Source: a virus
Length of the DNA stretch: 64,000 nucleotides
IMG/VR virus record: IMGVR_UViG_3300035181_001003
Location: 1-64,000 of that record
Direction: 5' to 3' (one strand)
Under the pieces are notes generated by a model. It ran no database searches. It saw only the letters and a program-made list of their open reading frames with translations, and was not told the origin of the DNA. Shown one piece after another: positions 49,356-56,846 of the stretch (position 1 is the first letter of the stretch; each line of letters starts with the position of its first letter). The position numbers were made by a program, and so were the translations under genes.

Positions 49356-49900
49356 CCTAGAAAAATTATTCAACCTGTATGTGAGATGTGCGTAGAATCA
49401 ACACTTCACTAGTGCTATAATGGGAGGTATTGTTTTCCGAGAACGTGCTCAAGTTACTGTAGAGGTAAACTTATATCTATAGGAAAATCAAAATTAGTAG
49501 ATGGCCTGAAATTTTCAGTAGTATCCGCACGGAAAACTGCTATTACAAGAAAACAGAATGATGGATATTTAGAAGCAGCACAAAAGAGACTAAACACTAT
49601 AAAATTTGATGAAAATTTTTTTCTCAGAAAATAAGAGTCGGGATGACCAGACCGGTTTATCTCGAGCTCAAAGCGGAGCTAATAATGACGTACTAACTAA
49701 AACAGTTAATAGTTAATAGTGATATTGTTTCTCCTGTGCTGCGTTCAGATTTCGAAAACTATAAAAGAGAAGTTTGGAAAATAACTAGAAAACAAAACTT
49801 AGAACAACTTCCAAATATTGAAAAGCGAGGTCACATAAGTAAAACAAGGGTGACACCCAACGAGATATGCAGTACCATACAAAAGAAATATCTGGCGTAA
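49356..49900 (+). pseudogene. Decayed HNH homing endonuclease (plus strand)
   Basis: The 632-base gap between 49276 and 49909 holds plus-strand coding remains in three successive frames. 49356-49634 has paired cysteines (PVCEMC, then RYCFPRTCSSYC), a zinc-finger start seen in HNH homing nucleases, interrupted by TAG at 49410. 49630-49713 continues in a second frame (SRAQSGANNDVL). 49718-49900 continues in a third (FENYKREVWKITRKQ, LPNIEKRG), the segment that precedes the HNH core. The HNH core itself is lost. Opposite in orientation to all neighbouring genes. Confidence 0.7.
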
Positions 49901-49908
49901 ACTTGAGA

Positions 49909-50184
49909 TTAGGTTACGTCAAAATGTTTACGAAGATGTTGTGCTACTTTCATAATGCCAGCCTTTTGTCCTATGTGAATACCCACATCTCGCAGAGTTT
50001 CACCTTCGGCAGGAGGTGTATCATTAAGCTGGTACCAAACCTTCTGTGTCTCTTTGAGAACTTCTTTGAGAAGCAAATTAGCAAACTTTTCTTTGTTAAA
50101 GACAGATGACATTGCATCCCAATCTCGCTCATGAGGAACTTGATCGTAAGATTGCTCAATAAGCTTTTTTATCTTCTCGTTCAT
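49909..50184 (-). CDS. Unknown protein, 91 aa
   Basis: Start placed at 50184 (MNEKIKKLIEQS), two bases after the stop of the small zinc protein at 50186. The protein is helical with ETLRDVGIHIGQKAGIMKV. Last gene of the early operon that starts at 51171. No family recognised. Confidence 0.75.
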   Translation of the reverse strand: MNEKIKKLIEQSYDQVPHERDWDAMSSVFNKEKFANLLLKEVLKETQKVWYQLNDTPPAEGETLRDVGIHIGQKAGIMKVAQHLRKHFDVT

Positions 50185-50185
50185 T

Positions 50186-50323
50186 TCAACCACCATGTGT
50201 TCGTGTTAATCCACAATGAGTGCATCGCTCTACCTGACATGCATCATCTTCATGTTCTACTTCCATTGTATGTAAGCATGAGAACTGCTTCCACCATAGA
50301 GCAAATCTTTCTTTCAAACTCAT
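50186..50323 (-). CDS. Small zinc-ribbon-like protein, 45 aa
   Basis: Intact short gene starting at the ATG that overlaps the preceding stop (TAATG). It has C16-LH in FSCLHTMEVE and C34-THC in ERCTHCG, the CLH...CxxCG layout of small phage zinc-ribbon proteins (DUF1660-like). DNA, RNA or protein binding cannot be told apart. Confidence 0.65.
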   Translation of the reverse strand: MSLKERFALWWKQFSCLHTMEVEHEDDACQVERCTHCGLTRTHGG

Positions 50324-50505
50324 TATTCTCCAAGCCTTTCCTTGATACGAGCCATAGCCATGTAGATAGCAGATTGCTCTTCAACAATCCGTCGCTCTTC
50401 ATTAGTGTAGAACGATGGGGTGCAGCTATTGCTGTTCTCTACAGCTCGGCGTTGATCTTGGATATAACTAGCAAGACATTCTTCAATGAATTCGATATCG
50501 TTCAT
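50323..50505 (-). CDS. Small helical protein, 60 aa
   Basis: Two helices with acidic character, no recognised family. Overlaps the stop of the HD-domain gene by 4 bases and couples to the zinc-ribbon gene (TAATG). Confidence 0.75.
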   Translation of the reverse strand: MNDIEFIEECLASYIQDQRRAVENSNSCTPSFYTNEERRIVEEQSAIYMAMARIKERLGE

Positions 50506-50945
50506 ACTACCACCTTGAGGTTCAGACGCGTTTCAATGTCGGCATAGAACTTCATGTACTTTGCCATTCGAGCAGTGTCCTTGTTGGTAATACCCCTCAA
50601 GCGCCGGGTATCTGTGTTATGGCGGAGGTCGCATTTCTTGACCTTCATAGCATCCACACTGCCGAATACATCTGCTTGGTATTCTTCATAGGTTTGACCA
50701 GGAACTTTTGTCAAGCAGCGGATACCTTCGATGACATGTTCAGACATTCCCTCATCTCGGAGGAACTTGTAAGTCGTAGAAGTATCTTCAATGACATCGT
50801 GCCCAACTGCAATACATTGGAGTTCTTCATCATCCTCTTTGAGAGAGGACATCACTTGCAATGGATGCAAGATATAGGGGTTGCCACCTTTGTCGAACTG
50901 TCCTGCATGGGCATTCGTTGCGATGACAATCATCTTGGAAAGCAT
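50502..50945 (-). CDS. HD-domain (p)ppGpp hydrolase-like protein (MESH1 type), 147 aa
   Basis: HAGQFDKGGNPYILHPLQV, VGHDVIEDT and KKCDLRHN are the His/Asp metal-binding blocks of the RelA/SpoT hydrolase and MESH1 family. The start at 50945 (MLSKMIVIA) has AAAGGTG upstream; a TTG ten codons upstream lies inside the previous gene. A phage enzyme of this type could lower the stringent-response alarmone during infection; the substrate is inferred from family. Confidence 0.85.
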   Translation of the reverse strand: MLSKMIVIATNAHAGQFDKGGNPYILHPLQVMSSLKEDDEELQCIAVGHDVIEDTSTTYKFLRDEGMSEHVIEGIRCLTKVPGQTYEEYQADVFGSVDAMKVKKCDLRHNTDTRRLRGITNKDTARMAKYMKFYADIETRLNLKVVV

Positions 50946-50958
50946 TTCACCTTTTTCA

Positions 50959-51171
50959 TCAGAATCTTCCTTCAAGTGGATGGGCTTTTACGATACCAGG
51001 ATTGGGGAAACCACCGAAACCTTCACAAGGACTTTCAATGCCATCACTCTTTGGGATGAAGCCGTAGTTCTTTTGAACATATTCGACAACTTCAAAGAGG
51101 GTAGGATCATTACCATCGAAGATAAGAGTGACCCATCCATCTAGGTAGTTCTTACTTGAATCGTAGATCAT
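50959..51171 (-). CDS. Unknown protein, 70 aa
   Basis: Predicted beta-alpha protein with a Gly/Pro-rich C-terminal part (EGFGGFPNPG). First gene after the early promoter at 51202-51231. No family recognised. Confidence 0.75.
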   Translation of the reverse strand: MIYDSSKNYLDGWVTLIFDGNDPTLFEVVEYVQKNYGFIPKSDGIESPCEGFGGFPNPGIVKAHPLEGRF

Positions 51172-51201
51172 TTATTCCTCAGTATCATCAATTTATGATT
51201 T

Positions 51202-51231
51202 ATTATACACTGCAACCTGGCAAAAGTACAC
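51202..51231 (-). promoter_or_regulatory. Early promoter (GTGTAC-18-TATAAT)
   Basis: GTGTAC at 51226-51231 and TATAAT at 51202-51207 on the minus strand with the shared CAGGTTGCAGTG spacer. Heads the operon 51171 to 49909. Confidence 0.75.
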
Positions 51232-51244
51232 AGTTATTTGCAAA

Positions 51245-51268
51245 AGAAGTGTAACTTGTTACACTTCT
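51245..51268 (-). terminator. GTTACAC hairpin terminator at operon boundary
   Basis: AGAAGTGTAAC (51245-51255) and GTTACACTTCT (51258-51268) form an 11-bp perfect stem around TT. On the minus strand TTTTGC follows. It overlaps the last codons of the phosphoesterase gene and sits just upstream of the next early promoter. Confidence 0.6.
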
Positions 51269-52065
51269 ACAAAGAATGGACCTTTTTTGTACTTATTGTA
51301 TTGAGAGTTAGGACCAAATTCGCGAGGATATCCCATCGGGTTAGCAATAGCACGTGTCTTCTCAATCACAGTATCTCCGCAGTCATGCGTATGACCATAG
51401 ATCCAGATTGGGGGTGCATAATCCTCGTGCAAAATGTCATCGCATTCTGCTGCAAAGCCACCATTAATATGGTTTCCAAATCGTGGATGACACAGCGAAT
51501 AGCTGGGCATGTGATGGGTAATCACAACGGGCCGAACTCCACCCTTCCATTCCGTCAGCAGCCGAACAATCTCTTTCTTCTGTCGCTTGTGGTACATCTC
51601 CATCAGACTAACGGTGAAGGGACTTTGTCCGTGGCGAATCAAACGGAAGTCATTCATTGCAGAACCAACCATCGCACGTTCTTGTAGAGTACGCCCACCC
51701 TCGGTCCACATGGTTGCGAAGATGAAAGGTTGCCCTTCAAGGATGTAGAAGCCGACCCTATCATTCGCCCATTGAGTTCGAGTCAGAACCTCAGTAAAGC
51801 GATCATCCAGGGTTTTGTTCCAAGCATGATACTCATGTCGGTAATATTCATGGTTACCCGGAATATAGATGACTTGGCGGAATCGAACCTCAACCAATCG
51901 CAGAAAATCCAGCAGCTGGTTAGGATCGGCAGAGATGTCACCTGCCAAAATGAGTACTGATTCTGCATCTTGTGGGTCAGATGGAAGAACATCAACAATT
52001 AAAGACTCCATGTTGCACCCGCGAAAGGCTTCAAGATGCAGATCAGATGCGATACGAATTTTCAT
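51259..52065 (-). CDS. Calcineurin-like metallophosphoesterase, 268 aa
   Basis: Metal-binding motifs in order: SDLHLE (D8, H10), AGDISADP, GNHEYYRH, THHMPS and YGHTHDC. The family splits phosphodiesters or phosphomonoesters; nucleic-acid or nucleotide substrates are likely but not provable here. It overlaps the gene at 52062 by four bases. A second, unrelated phosphoesterase lies at 54077. Confidence 0.9.
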   Translation of the reverse strand: MKIRIASDLHLEAFRGCNMESLIVDVLPSDPQDAESVLILAGDISADPNQLLDFLRLVEVRFRQVIYIPGNHEYYRHEYHAWNKTLDDRFTEVLTRTQWANDRVGFYILEGQPFIFATMWTEGGRTLQERAMVGSAMNDFRLIRHGQSPFTVSLMEMYHKRQKKEIVRLLTEWKGGVRPVVITHHMPSYSLCHPRFGNHINGGFAAECDDILHEDYAPPIWIYGHTHDCGDTVIEKTRAIANPMGYPREFGPNSQYNKYKKGPFFVEV

Positions 52066-52280
52066 TGTCCAATCCTCGAAACAACTTCTGCCTTGCTATC
52101 TTGGAGCTTGATGAGAAGAGAACGATAGGCCTGTAAATAAGTGTCCATTCCAGGGTCAGTTAGAACTTCTTTTTCAAGTTCTGCAATCTTTTCACGGAGT
52201 TCTTTTTCTTTTATGCGATGACGAGCGATGTCGGCATTGAGGCCTTTAGTCTTGGACCAGAAGAAACCGCGCTTCATCAT
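52062..52280 (-). CDS. Coiled-coil protein, 72 aa
   Basis: Start at 52280 (MMKRGFFWSK) with AGGGGTAGT upstream and an ATGA overlap with the preceding stop. Residues about 15-60 form a strong coiled coil (RHRIKEKELREKIAELEKE). Function unknown. Confidence 0.75.
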   Translation of the reverse strand: MMKRGFFWSKTKGLNADIARHRIKEKELREKIAELEKEVLTDPGMDTYLQAYRSLLIKLQDSKAEVVSRIGQ

Positions 52281-52516
52281 ACTACCCCTACTATAACTTT
52301 CAGCTTCCAAACTGTTAAGCAGTAAATGGTCAGATTATCGGTTGATTTGGTAGTGTGAATTGAGAACCACAAAGTCTGAAGTTTATCGCCAACTAGCTGA
52401 GACCAGCAATCTGCAGCCCGCCGCCATTCACCCATCAATCTTCCGAACTTGAATTCATGACCGGGGTTTGGGCAAGGCTTCAAGTCAAAGATTTTTCGAA
52501 GCTCGTCATTCGTCAT
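52277..52516 (-). CDS. Unknown protein, 79 aa
   Basis: Contains MTNDELRKIFDLKPCPNPG at the N-terminus, suggestive of a short helix and a single Cys-Pro turn, then a beta-rich C-terminal part. ATGA overlaps on both sides place it in the tightly packed early operon. No family recognised. Confidence 0.75.
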   Translation of the reverse strand: MTNDELRKIFDLKPCPNPGHEFKFGRLMGEWRRAADCWSQLVGDKLQTLWFSIHTTKSTDNLTIYCLTVWKLKVIVGVV

Positions 52517-52719
52517 TTTATTCTCTCAACTAATGCTTGTGCATCCCTAATATGTTCTATGTCATCAAAGGCAGCCGCAATTAAGAGGGAACGAATTTTA
52601 GCAAACTCAATGCCTCCCTTTTCAACTACTTCATCTGCTTCTTCTTGTGTCTCGCACGCCCAAAGAATGCTGGCAATCTTGCACTGCTCATCGGTAAGAT
52701 TATCGAGTTGAACGGCCAT
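52513..52719 (-). CDS. Unknown protein, 68 aa
   Basis: Helical protein (QCKIASILWACETQEEADEV). Overlaps the next gene by four bases. Likely small regulatory or inhibitory protein; function unknown. Confidence 0.75.
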   Translation of the reverse strand: MAVQLDNLTDEQCKIASILWACETQEEADEVVEKGGIEFAKIRSLLIAAAFDDIEHIRDAQALVERIK

Positions 52720-52721
52720 TT

Positions 52722-52850
52722 TTACTCTACTTGAAATTCGATTACACTGGTTTGGCGGATAAATTCGCCATCAATGTCAATGTATGTATGCGAGGAAAGA
52801 TTTTCCTTAATTGGCATTTTAACTTCTTCCATAACTATTTCAACATCCAT
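52722..52850 (-). CDS. Small protein, 42 aa
   Basis: Intact short gene: the ATG at 52850 begins MDVEIVMEEVKMPIKE and the frame ends at TAA (52722-52724), one base pair short of the next start. Early-type TATAAT sequences lie at 52883-52888 and 52862. First gene of the operon 52850-51259. No family recognised. Confidence 0.65.
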   Translation of the reverse strand: MDVEIVMEEVKMPIKENLSSHTYIDIDGEFIRQTSVIEFQVE

Positions 52851-52882
52851 TTTTAATTTCTATTATAATCAACTGATAAGTA

Positions 52883-52888
52883 ATTATA
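52883..52888 (-). promoter_or_regulatory. Early-promoter-like -10 with degenerate -35
   Basis: TATAAT with the shared CAGGTTGCAGTG spacer, but the expected GTGTAC position reads GCAAAA. The plus strand beyond it carries an inverted copy of the spacer (GCAACCTG...CAGGTTGC). Probably a weakened copy of the early promoter. Confidence 0.45.
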
Positions 52889-52970
52889 CACTGCAACCTG
52901 CGTACTTTTTGCCAGGTTGCAAAAAGATTTTACAAATAAGTTTGTCAAATACTCGAGAAAAGTGTTACAC

Positions 52971-53675
52971 GTGAAAGTTTTTGAACTATTCTGCCCTCGT
53001 GCAATCCATAACCTGGCTGACCCTAAAGATAAAGAAGTCACTAAGGTTAGTAAGGTTGAAGGCCTGGCTACCATTTTGAAAGCATAGTGTTCTGACATTA
53101 TTAATGCTTACAAAGAAGCAGGTCACTGCATCTACTCCTATGGGGCTGAATGTAGTATATGAAGGTTTTGTGGCCTATACAGCTCCACTTGTATTCTTGA
53201 AATTAGCTACTCAAGCTGACAGGTCTGAAGATTTACAGCAAATCAGGAAGTATGTAGAAGCTGATGCCCACTTGCCACACCAGTGATTAAATTCAAAATT
53301 AACCCTGAGTTCGATGGCACTCATAATAAGCCGGGTGAATTATGGAAGTCTCCTGGTGCAAGCAAAGGATCAATACCTCCAAGAAAGATATTAGCTACTT
53401 ATACTGACAAGGAAGGCCACACTAACCGTATAGTATGACAAACGCCGGAGGGTGAAGAGACTGCTATGGGCATGCAGCGATTTGGGACAAGGGCTATCAC
53501 TAACCCTGATGGGAAGATGAAGAAGGGCAGTTATTGGATGGCCTTCCCCTAGAAAGGCTAGAACATTCCAAATAAGGAATGGAAGAAGTTATCACGGGAA
53601 GATAGAGCAGCGCTTGACGTTAAACAACAAGCTACTGCATACCAACCATTATCAACTCAATTTGACCACTTTTAA
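52971..53675 (+). pseudogene. Decayed plus-strand gene of unknown function (about 235 codons)
   Basis: One plus-strand reading from GTG at 52971 to TAA at 53673-53675 gives coherent protein (KVFELFCPRAIHNLADPKDK, PPRKILATYTDKEGHTNRIV, KMKKGSYWMAFP). It has in-frame stops at 53085, 53160, 53436, 53550 and 53559 and a central stretch (53161-53267) in the +1 frame between two compensating shifts. No family recognised and no endonuclease motif. Its end overlaps the 3' end of the Nudix gene. Confidence 0.65.
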
Positions 53676-54080
53676 CATGTCAATAATACCCGGGTGAAGA
53701 GGTGATGGAAGATCGTTAGCATTGCACCAAATGTAATCAATATTTTCCCAGTTGAGTGTAGGTTCAAATTCATCCCACACATCGCCAATATAGTTAGTGT
53801 AGGTAAACTTACCATTGTTGAAAGTGAAAACTTTCTTTAGCTTAACAGCATTTGAATATCCAGCTTCTTCTTTGAGCTCGCGAATAACTGCTTCTTCAGC
53901 TGTTTCACCCGGATCAATCTCACCACCGAAGCCTGCCCAGGTTCGGGGCTGCATAACACGATTACCACGCTGCACGAATAGATAACGATTAGATTTAACT
54001 GAGTGCAGGATAACGCCTGCAGCTTTAAAATCTGGCTTCAATTCAAGTGTGCAGGCAAGCTCGCACGTGAAGTTTGTCAT
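53652..54080 (-). CDS. Nudix hydrolase, 142 aa
   Basis: The Nudix box runs from 52 to 74 (GGEIDPGETAEEA, then RELKEEAG) with all G, E and R positions kept. Family enzymes split nucleoside diphosphates linked to other groups. T4 NudE and mutT-like phage proteins are analogous, but the substrate cannot be read here. Overlaps the phosphoesterase gene by four bases. Confidence 0.93.
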   Translation of the reverse strand: MTNFTCELACTLELKPDFKAAGVILHSVKSNRYLFVQRGNRVMQPRTWAGFGGEIDPGETAEEAVIRELKEEAGYSNAVKLKKVFTFNNGKFTYTNYIGDVWDEFEPTLNWENIDYIWCNANDLPSPLHPGIIDMLKVVKLS

Positions 54081-54661
54081 AGTTCTTTCTTCTCGTTTTC
54101 TGTTTTGCGGTTTGAACGAATATTATCAGGTTCTCCAGCAGGGATACTATCGAGCGTCTTCTTAATTGTTTCCCACCTAACTGGTGCATAATGGTTAGCA
54201 TCAACACCTACATCATATCGACGGACTTTGCCATCTATAGGTTGAGGACTATGCACATGACCATGAAGCATATAGGAACCGTGAAAAGCTTTGTTCCAGG
54301 AATGCATTGGGTAATGGCACATATGAACCATAATACCGTCAATGTGCTCAGTGTAAAGTTCAGGAAGAATTTCCTCGAATAGATCCTGAATAGGTTTTTG
54401 ATTACGAATAACCTTGTCATGGTTTCCATAGACTAATCTCTTTTTACCATTTAGACGATTGAGGATAGTCTTTGCTTCTTCTTGATTGCAGAAGAAGACA
54501 TCCCCCAAAATGTAGATGATGTCATCAGGCTTGACTGCAAGGTTCCAGTTGTAAATCAACGCTTCGTCCATTTGGCGAGCAGACTGGTACGGTCGGTTGC
54601 AATATCCGATAATACGTTCATGACCCCAGTGGAGGTCAGATGTAAAAAACTTATTTGCCAT
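54077..54661 (-). CDS. Metallophosphoesterase, 194 aa
   Basis: Motifs SDLHWGHERI (D9, H11), GDVFF, GNHDK, HMCHYPMHSW and HGHVHSPQ define a YfcE/phage-type metallophosphoesterase. The H-x-x-x-Y-P-M-x-W segment is typical of phage calcineurin-like enzymes. Substrate unknown. Overlaps the gene at 54651 by 11 bases. Confidence 0.92.
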   Translation of the reverse strand: MANKFFTSDLHWGHERIIGYCNRPYQSARQMDEALIYNWNLAVKPDDIIYILGDVFFCNQEEAKTILNRLNGKKRLVYGNHDKVIRNQKPIQDLFEEILPELYTEHIDGIMVHMCHYPMHSWNKAFHGSYMLHGHVHSPQPIDGKVRRYDVGVDANHYAPVRWETIKKTLDSIPAGEPDNIRSNRKTENEKKEL

Positions 54662-54884
54662 TTCTCAATCGTTCTATTTCATTTGCAGCTTCTTCAAGAA
54701 GATCAGCAATACGATCAGGCTTACCTTCTTGCACGCTCTTACGTGTAGAAATCTGTCTGCGAATTTCTGCTCGCTTGCGAAGCCGAAAAACCAAATCGTC
54801 GCTAATCAGCTCTTTAGCTCTTCGCTCAATGCGTTTCTGTCTATGTACGTTGATGCTTTCAAGTATTTCAGTCAGTGTTATCAT
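54651..54884 (-). CDS. Helical basic protein, 77 aa
   Basis: Arg/Lys-rich helices (RQKRIERRAKELI, RLRKRAEIRRQI) suggest nucleic-acid binding, with an acidic C-terminal helix. The ATG lies inside the 3' end of the frameshifted gene 54868-55094. No family recognised. Confidence 0.7.
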   Translation of the reverse strand: MITLTEILESINVHRQKRIERRAKELISDDLVFRLRKRAEIRRQISTRKSVQEGKPDRIADLLEEAANEIERLRNGK

Positions 54885-55094
54885 TTGTCATTATAGCTTC
54901 ACGCAGTATTTGGAAGTCTGCAGAAAGCCGCAAACTTATATCTTCAAGAGACCCCTGGATATACCGAATTGAACTAGCAATTCAGTAGCATTAGAGGTAG
55001 GCATGCCATTTACTATCACATTGTAAAGATTACGCAGCTCACCCAGACGGATAATCTGGGTCTCTACTGCATCAAGTAGTTCAAAGGCGGACAT
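54868..55094 (-). pseudogene. Frameshifted small gene (about 75 codons)
   Basis: The ATG at 55094 begins MSAFELLDAVETQIIRLGEL and runs to SNATE near 54980. The literal frame then gives a short unrelated tail ending at 54936. A shift of one base (GAATT where GAAATT is expected) continues as IASSIRYIQGSLEDISLRLS and ADFQILREAI to TGA at 54868-54870. The joined sequence reads as one helical protein, so one base was probably lost in an A run. Confidence 0.55.
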
Positions 55095-55095
55095 G

Positions 55096-55269
55096 TCAGT
55101 AGGTCTCTTTGATGACGTCAAACCGGTCCTTAGGATACTTCTCAATGAAGGCTGGATCCCTCACAAACTCGTTGTATGCCTTGGCTTCAAAGAAGACCTT
55201 CTTGAAAACACTGATGTGGCTGCCCTTAGGGCAAACGGTCAGATAAATCGATGTTGCTTTTCCGCCCAT
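55096..55269 (-). CDS. Small protein, 57 aa
   Basis: Intact short gene with a strong ribosome binding site (AAAGGAAAATATC) before the ATG at 55269 and TGA at 55096-55098, which is directly followed by the next ATG. It begins MGGKATSIYLTVCPKG. Predicted strand-helix fold. No family recognised. Confidence 0.75.
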   Translation of the reverse strand: MGGKATSIYLTVCPKGSHISVFKKVFFEAKAYNEFVRDPAFIEKYPKDRFDVIKETY

Positions 55270-55301
55270 GATATTTTCCTTTGATGCGTTAAACTATTTA
55301 C

Positions 55302-55376
55302 TTACCAGCTAATCGTCATGCAGTCACCATCAGAACTGAGAACTTCAAAACCATCAATAGTAAATGCCTGCGTGAT
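55302..55376 (-). pseudogene. Possible small gene with mutated start, 24 codons
   Basis: After AAGGAAAG on the minus strand comes ATC rather than ATG, then a coherent frame TQAFTIDGFEVLSSDGDC to TAA at 55302-55304. A single base change could have destroyed the start codon. Very short, so it may be chance. Confidence 0.25.
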
Positions 55377-55385
55377 TTTCTTTCC

Positions 55386-55847
55386 TTAAGCAATCAGGGT
55401 AGCAATAGCAGCGGTGAGAGCAACAGCTTCCATCTTTTCGGGAGCTGCGATACCCAGCATTTCAGCTTGGTGGTTGAGCTTCACACGGTTGGCTTCAACC
55501 AATGCGATACCCTTACCCTTGATAACCGAAGCATTCCAGATTGGACCGAAGCTGAAGCGAACTCCATTGACTGCAGCAACCTTGATGCGAGCACCCTTAG
55601 GGCTAGACTTGATTTTCAGAACCTTCTCAATAGGTTCAGCAGTAATTGCCTTGACAAGGCTCACAATGCAGAGATTGCCTTCAGCATTAACTCGATCTTC
55701 GGCCATAGCAACCATGCGAGCGAAGTACTTGTCATCAGCCTTCACGTTTGCTGGGATGTAGTTAGCAATGCGGTTCAGGAGCCCCATTGCGATAGTGTCT
55801 TGTTCATTGTAACGGAGACCAGTGATTTCAGCGATTTGTTTCAGCAT
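55386..55847 (-). CDS. Unknown protein, 153 aa
   Basis: Ala/Val/Ile-rich alpha/beta protein; begins MLKQIAEITGLRYNEQDTIA. The C-terminal 30 residues are a hydrophobic helix-rich tail (MEAVALTAAIATLIA). Directly after the early promoter at 55881-55910. No family recognised. Confidence 0.8.
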   Translation of the reverse strand: MLKQIAEITGLRYNEQDTIAMGLLNRIANYIPANVKADDKYFARMVAMAEDRVNAEGNLCIVSLVKAITAEPIEKVLKIKSSPKGARIKVAAVNGVRFSFGPIWNASVIKGKGIALVEANRVKLNHQAEMLGIAAPEKMEAVALTAAIATLIA

Positions 55848-55880
55848 TTTAAACTTTCTAAGTTAATCAATCGATAAGTA

Positions 55881-55910
55881 ATTATACACTAAACCTGACA
55901 AAATGTACAC
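55881..55910 (-). promoter_or_regulatory. Early promoter (GTGTAC-18-TATAAT)
   Basis: GTGTAC at 55905-55910 and TATAAT at 55881-55886 on the minus strand; CAGGTTTAGTG spacer of the family. Heads the operon 55847 to 53652. Confidence 0.75.
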
Positions 55911-55921
55911 AGTTTTGCAGT

Positions 55922-56140
55922 TTAAGTGTAACAAAGTGTAACATTCATGTCTGCTGTCATCAAGATGTCTCGGGTTTCTACCTTCCCCATCCAAGGGAAG
56001 CGGACACGCATAGAACTAGCATTCAGATTCAAGGTGAGAATTGCAGCTTCAATCTTAGTATTGACGTAATATTCATGCCATTTTCCACCTCAGCAATCGC
56101 TTGATTGAGAAACTGCTGTTTTCACAATGGTAAGTTTTCG
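55922..56140 (-). pseudogene. Frameshifted small gene remnant
   Basis: In the gap 55848-56151 the minus strand reads FLNQAIAEVENG in one frame and then WHEYYVNTKIEAAILTLNL and SSMRVRFPWMGKVETRDIL in another, ending at TAA 55922-55924. Neither part has a start codon with a ribosome binding site. Together they look like one lost protein of about 70 residues with one frameshift near 56085. Confidence 0.45.
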
Positions 56141-56151
56141 TTTGAAGTTTA

Positions 56152-56262
56152 TTATAGTTCTCCACCAATTAAAAATTCGGCATAGTCAGCATCGAAGGTT
56201 TCCCAAGGGACAATAGAAACAGTTTCCACAAAATGGAGATATTCGTTATTGAAAGTGGACAT
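56152..56262 (-). CDS. Small acidic protein, 36 aa
   Basis: Intact short gene whose ATG overlaps the preceding stop (TAATG). It reads MSTFNNEYLHFVETVSIVPW and ends GGEL before TAA at 56152. No family recognised; the coupling makes translation likely. Confidence 0.6.
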   Translation of the reverse strand: MSTFNNEYLHFVETVSIVPWETFDADYAEFLIGGEL

Positions 56263-56555
56263 TACATACTCCAATAGGTCTCTGAACTAGGGTCACAGCA
56301 GAGAGGGGTGTTTACAGACTGAACTACTGGCTTACCAGACATCAAACTGCAAACCGTTTCTGTCTTCTCGATCTTCTTGAACTCGGACATTTCCATGATG
56401 GAAAACTTCGAAGGATCGATCTTGCCAGCCTTGGTAAGCTTGGTCATTGCAGTCTTTGCGGCACCTTCATCAGCATACTTTGCATCTTGCCAATAACCTT
56501 GGCGCCACACACGAAAGAATTCGGTAGTTTCGGTGTTGAAGATGACATAAGACAT
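56262..56555 (-). CDS. Unknown phage protein, 97 aa
   Basis: Begins MSYVIFNTETTEFFRVWRQG, a strand-rich start, with two Cys near the C-terminus (CSLMSG, PLCCDP). I recognise this as a type of small protein recurring in T4-like phages but know no function. Confidence 0.75.
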   Translation of the reverse strand: MSYVIFNTETTEFFRVWRQGYWQDAKYADEGAAKTAMTKLTKAGKIDPSKFSIMEMSEFKKIEKTETVCSLMSGKPVVQSVNTPLCCDPSSETYWSM

Positions 56556-56561
56556 TTGGAT

Positions 56562-56723
56562 TTACTCCTTGACTTCGGTTTCGGGCTTCTTGTAAAGCAC
56601 AGTAACCGGACCAGGCAACATGCGCTTTTTAGCAGCAGTACTGGGCTTCAAGACCAAGGAAGAAATCTTCTTTTGTTCTTTGGTTTGAGGAGCTGGACTA
56701 CGAGAAACAAAGATTGAGGACAT
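56562..56723 (-). CDS. Small basic protein, 53 aa
   Basis: Intact short gene directly after the early promoter at 56756-56785. It begins MSSIFVSRSPAPQTKEQKKI and is rich in Lys, Pro and Ser, so probably disordered. Stop TAA is 6 bases before the next ATG. No family recognised. Confidence 0.65.
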   Translation of the reverse strand: MSSIFVSRSPAPQTKEQKKISSLVLKPSTAAKKRMLPGPVTVLYKKPETEVKE

Positions 56724-56755
56724 AAAATACTTTCTGCATTTGTTAAAGATAAGTA

Positions 56756-56785
56756 ATTATACACTACAACCTGCTAAATGTACAC
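56756..56785 (-). promoter_or_regulatory. Early promoter (GTGTAC-18-TATAAT)
   Basis: GTGTAC at 56780-56785 and TATAAT at 56756-56761 on the minus strand. The 50 bases upstream, with four GTTACA copies, are nearly identical to the region upstream of the promoter at 61986. Confidence 0.75.
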
Positions 56786-56791
56786 ACTTAT

Positions 56792-56843
56792 TTAGGTTAT
56801 TTTGTAACCAAAATGTGTAACAATTCTTGTAACTTTGTAACAA
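56792..56843. repeat. GTTACA-rich repeat, near-identical copy at 62019-62070
   Basis: TTGTAACCAAAATGTGTAAC is found in both copies and the match extends over about 45 bases. Each copy holds four TGTAAC motifs (GTTACA on the minus strand) and lies just upstream of an early promoter. Smaller clusters are at 17527, 51245, 55928 and 60122. Confidence 0.7.
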
Positions 56844-56846
56844 GAT

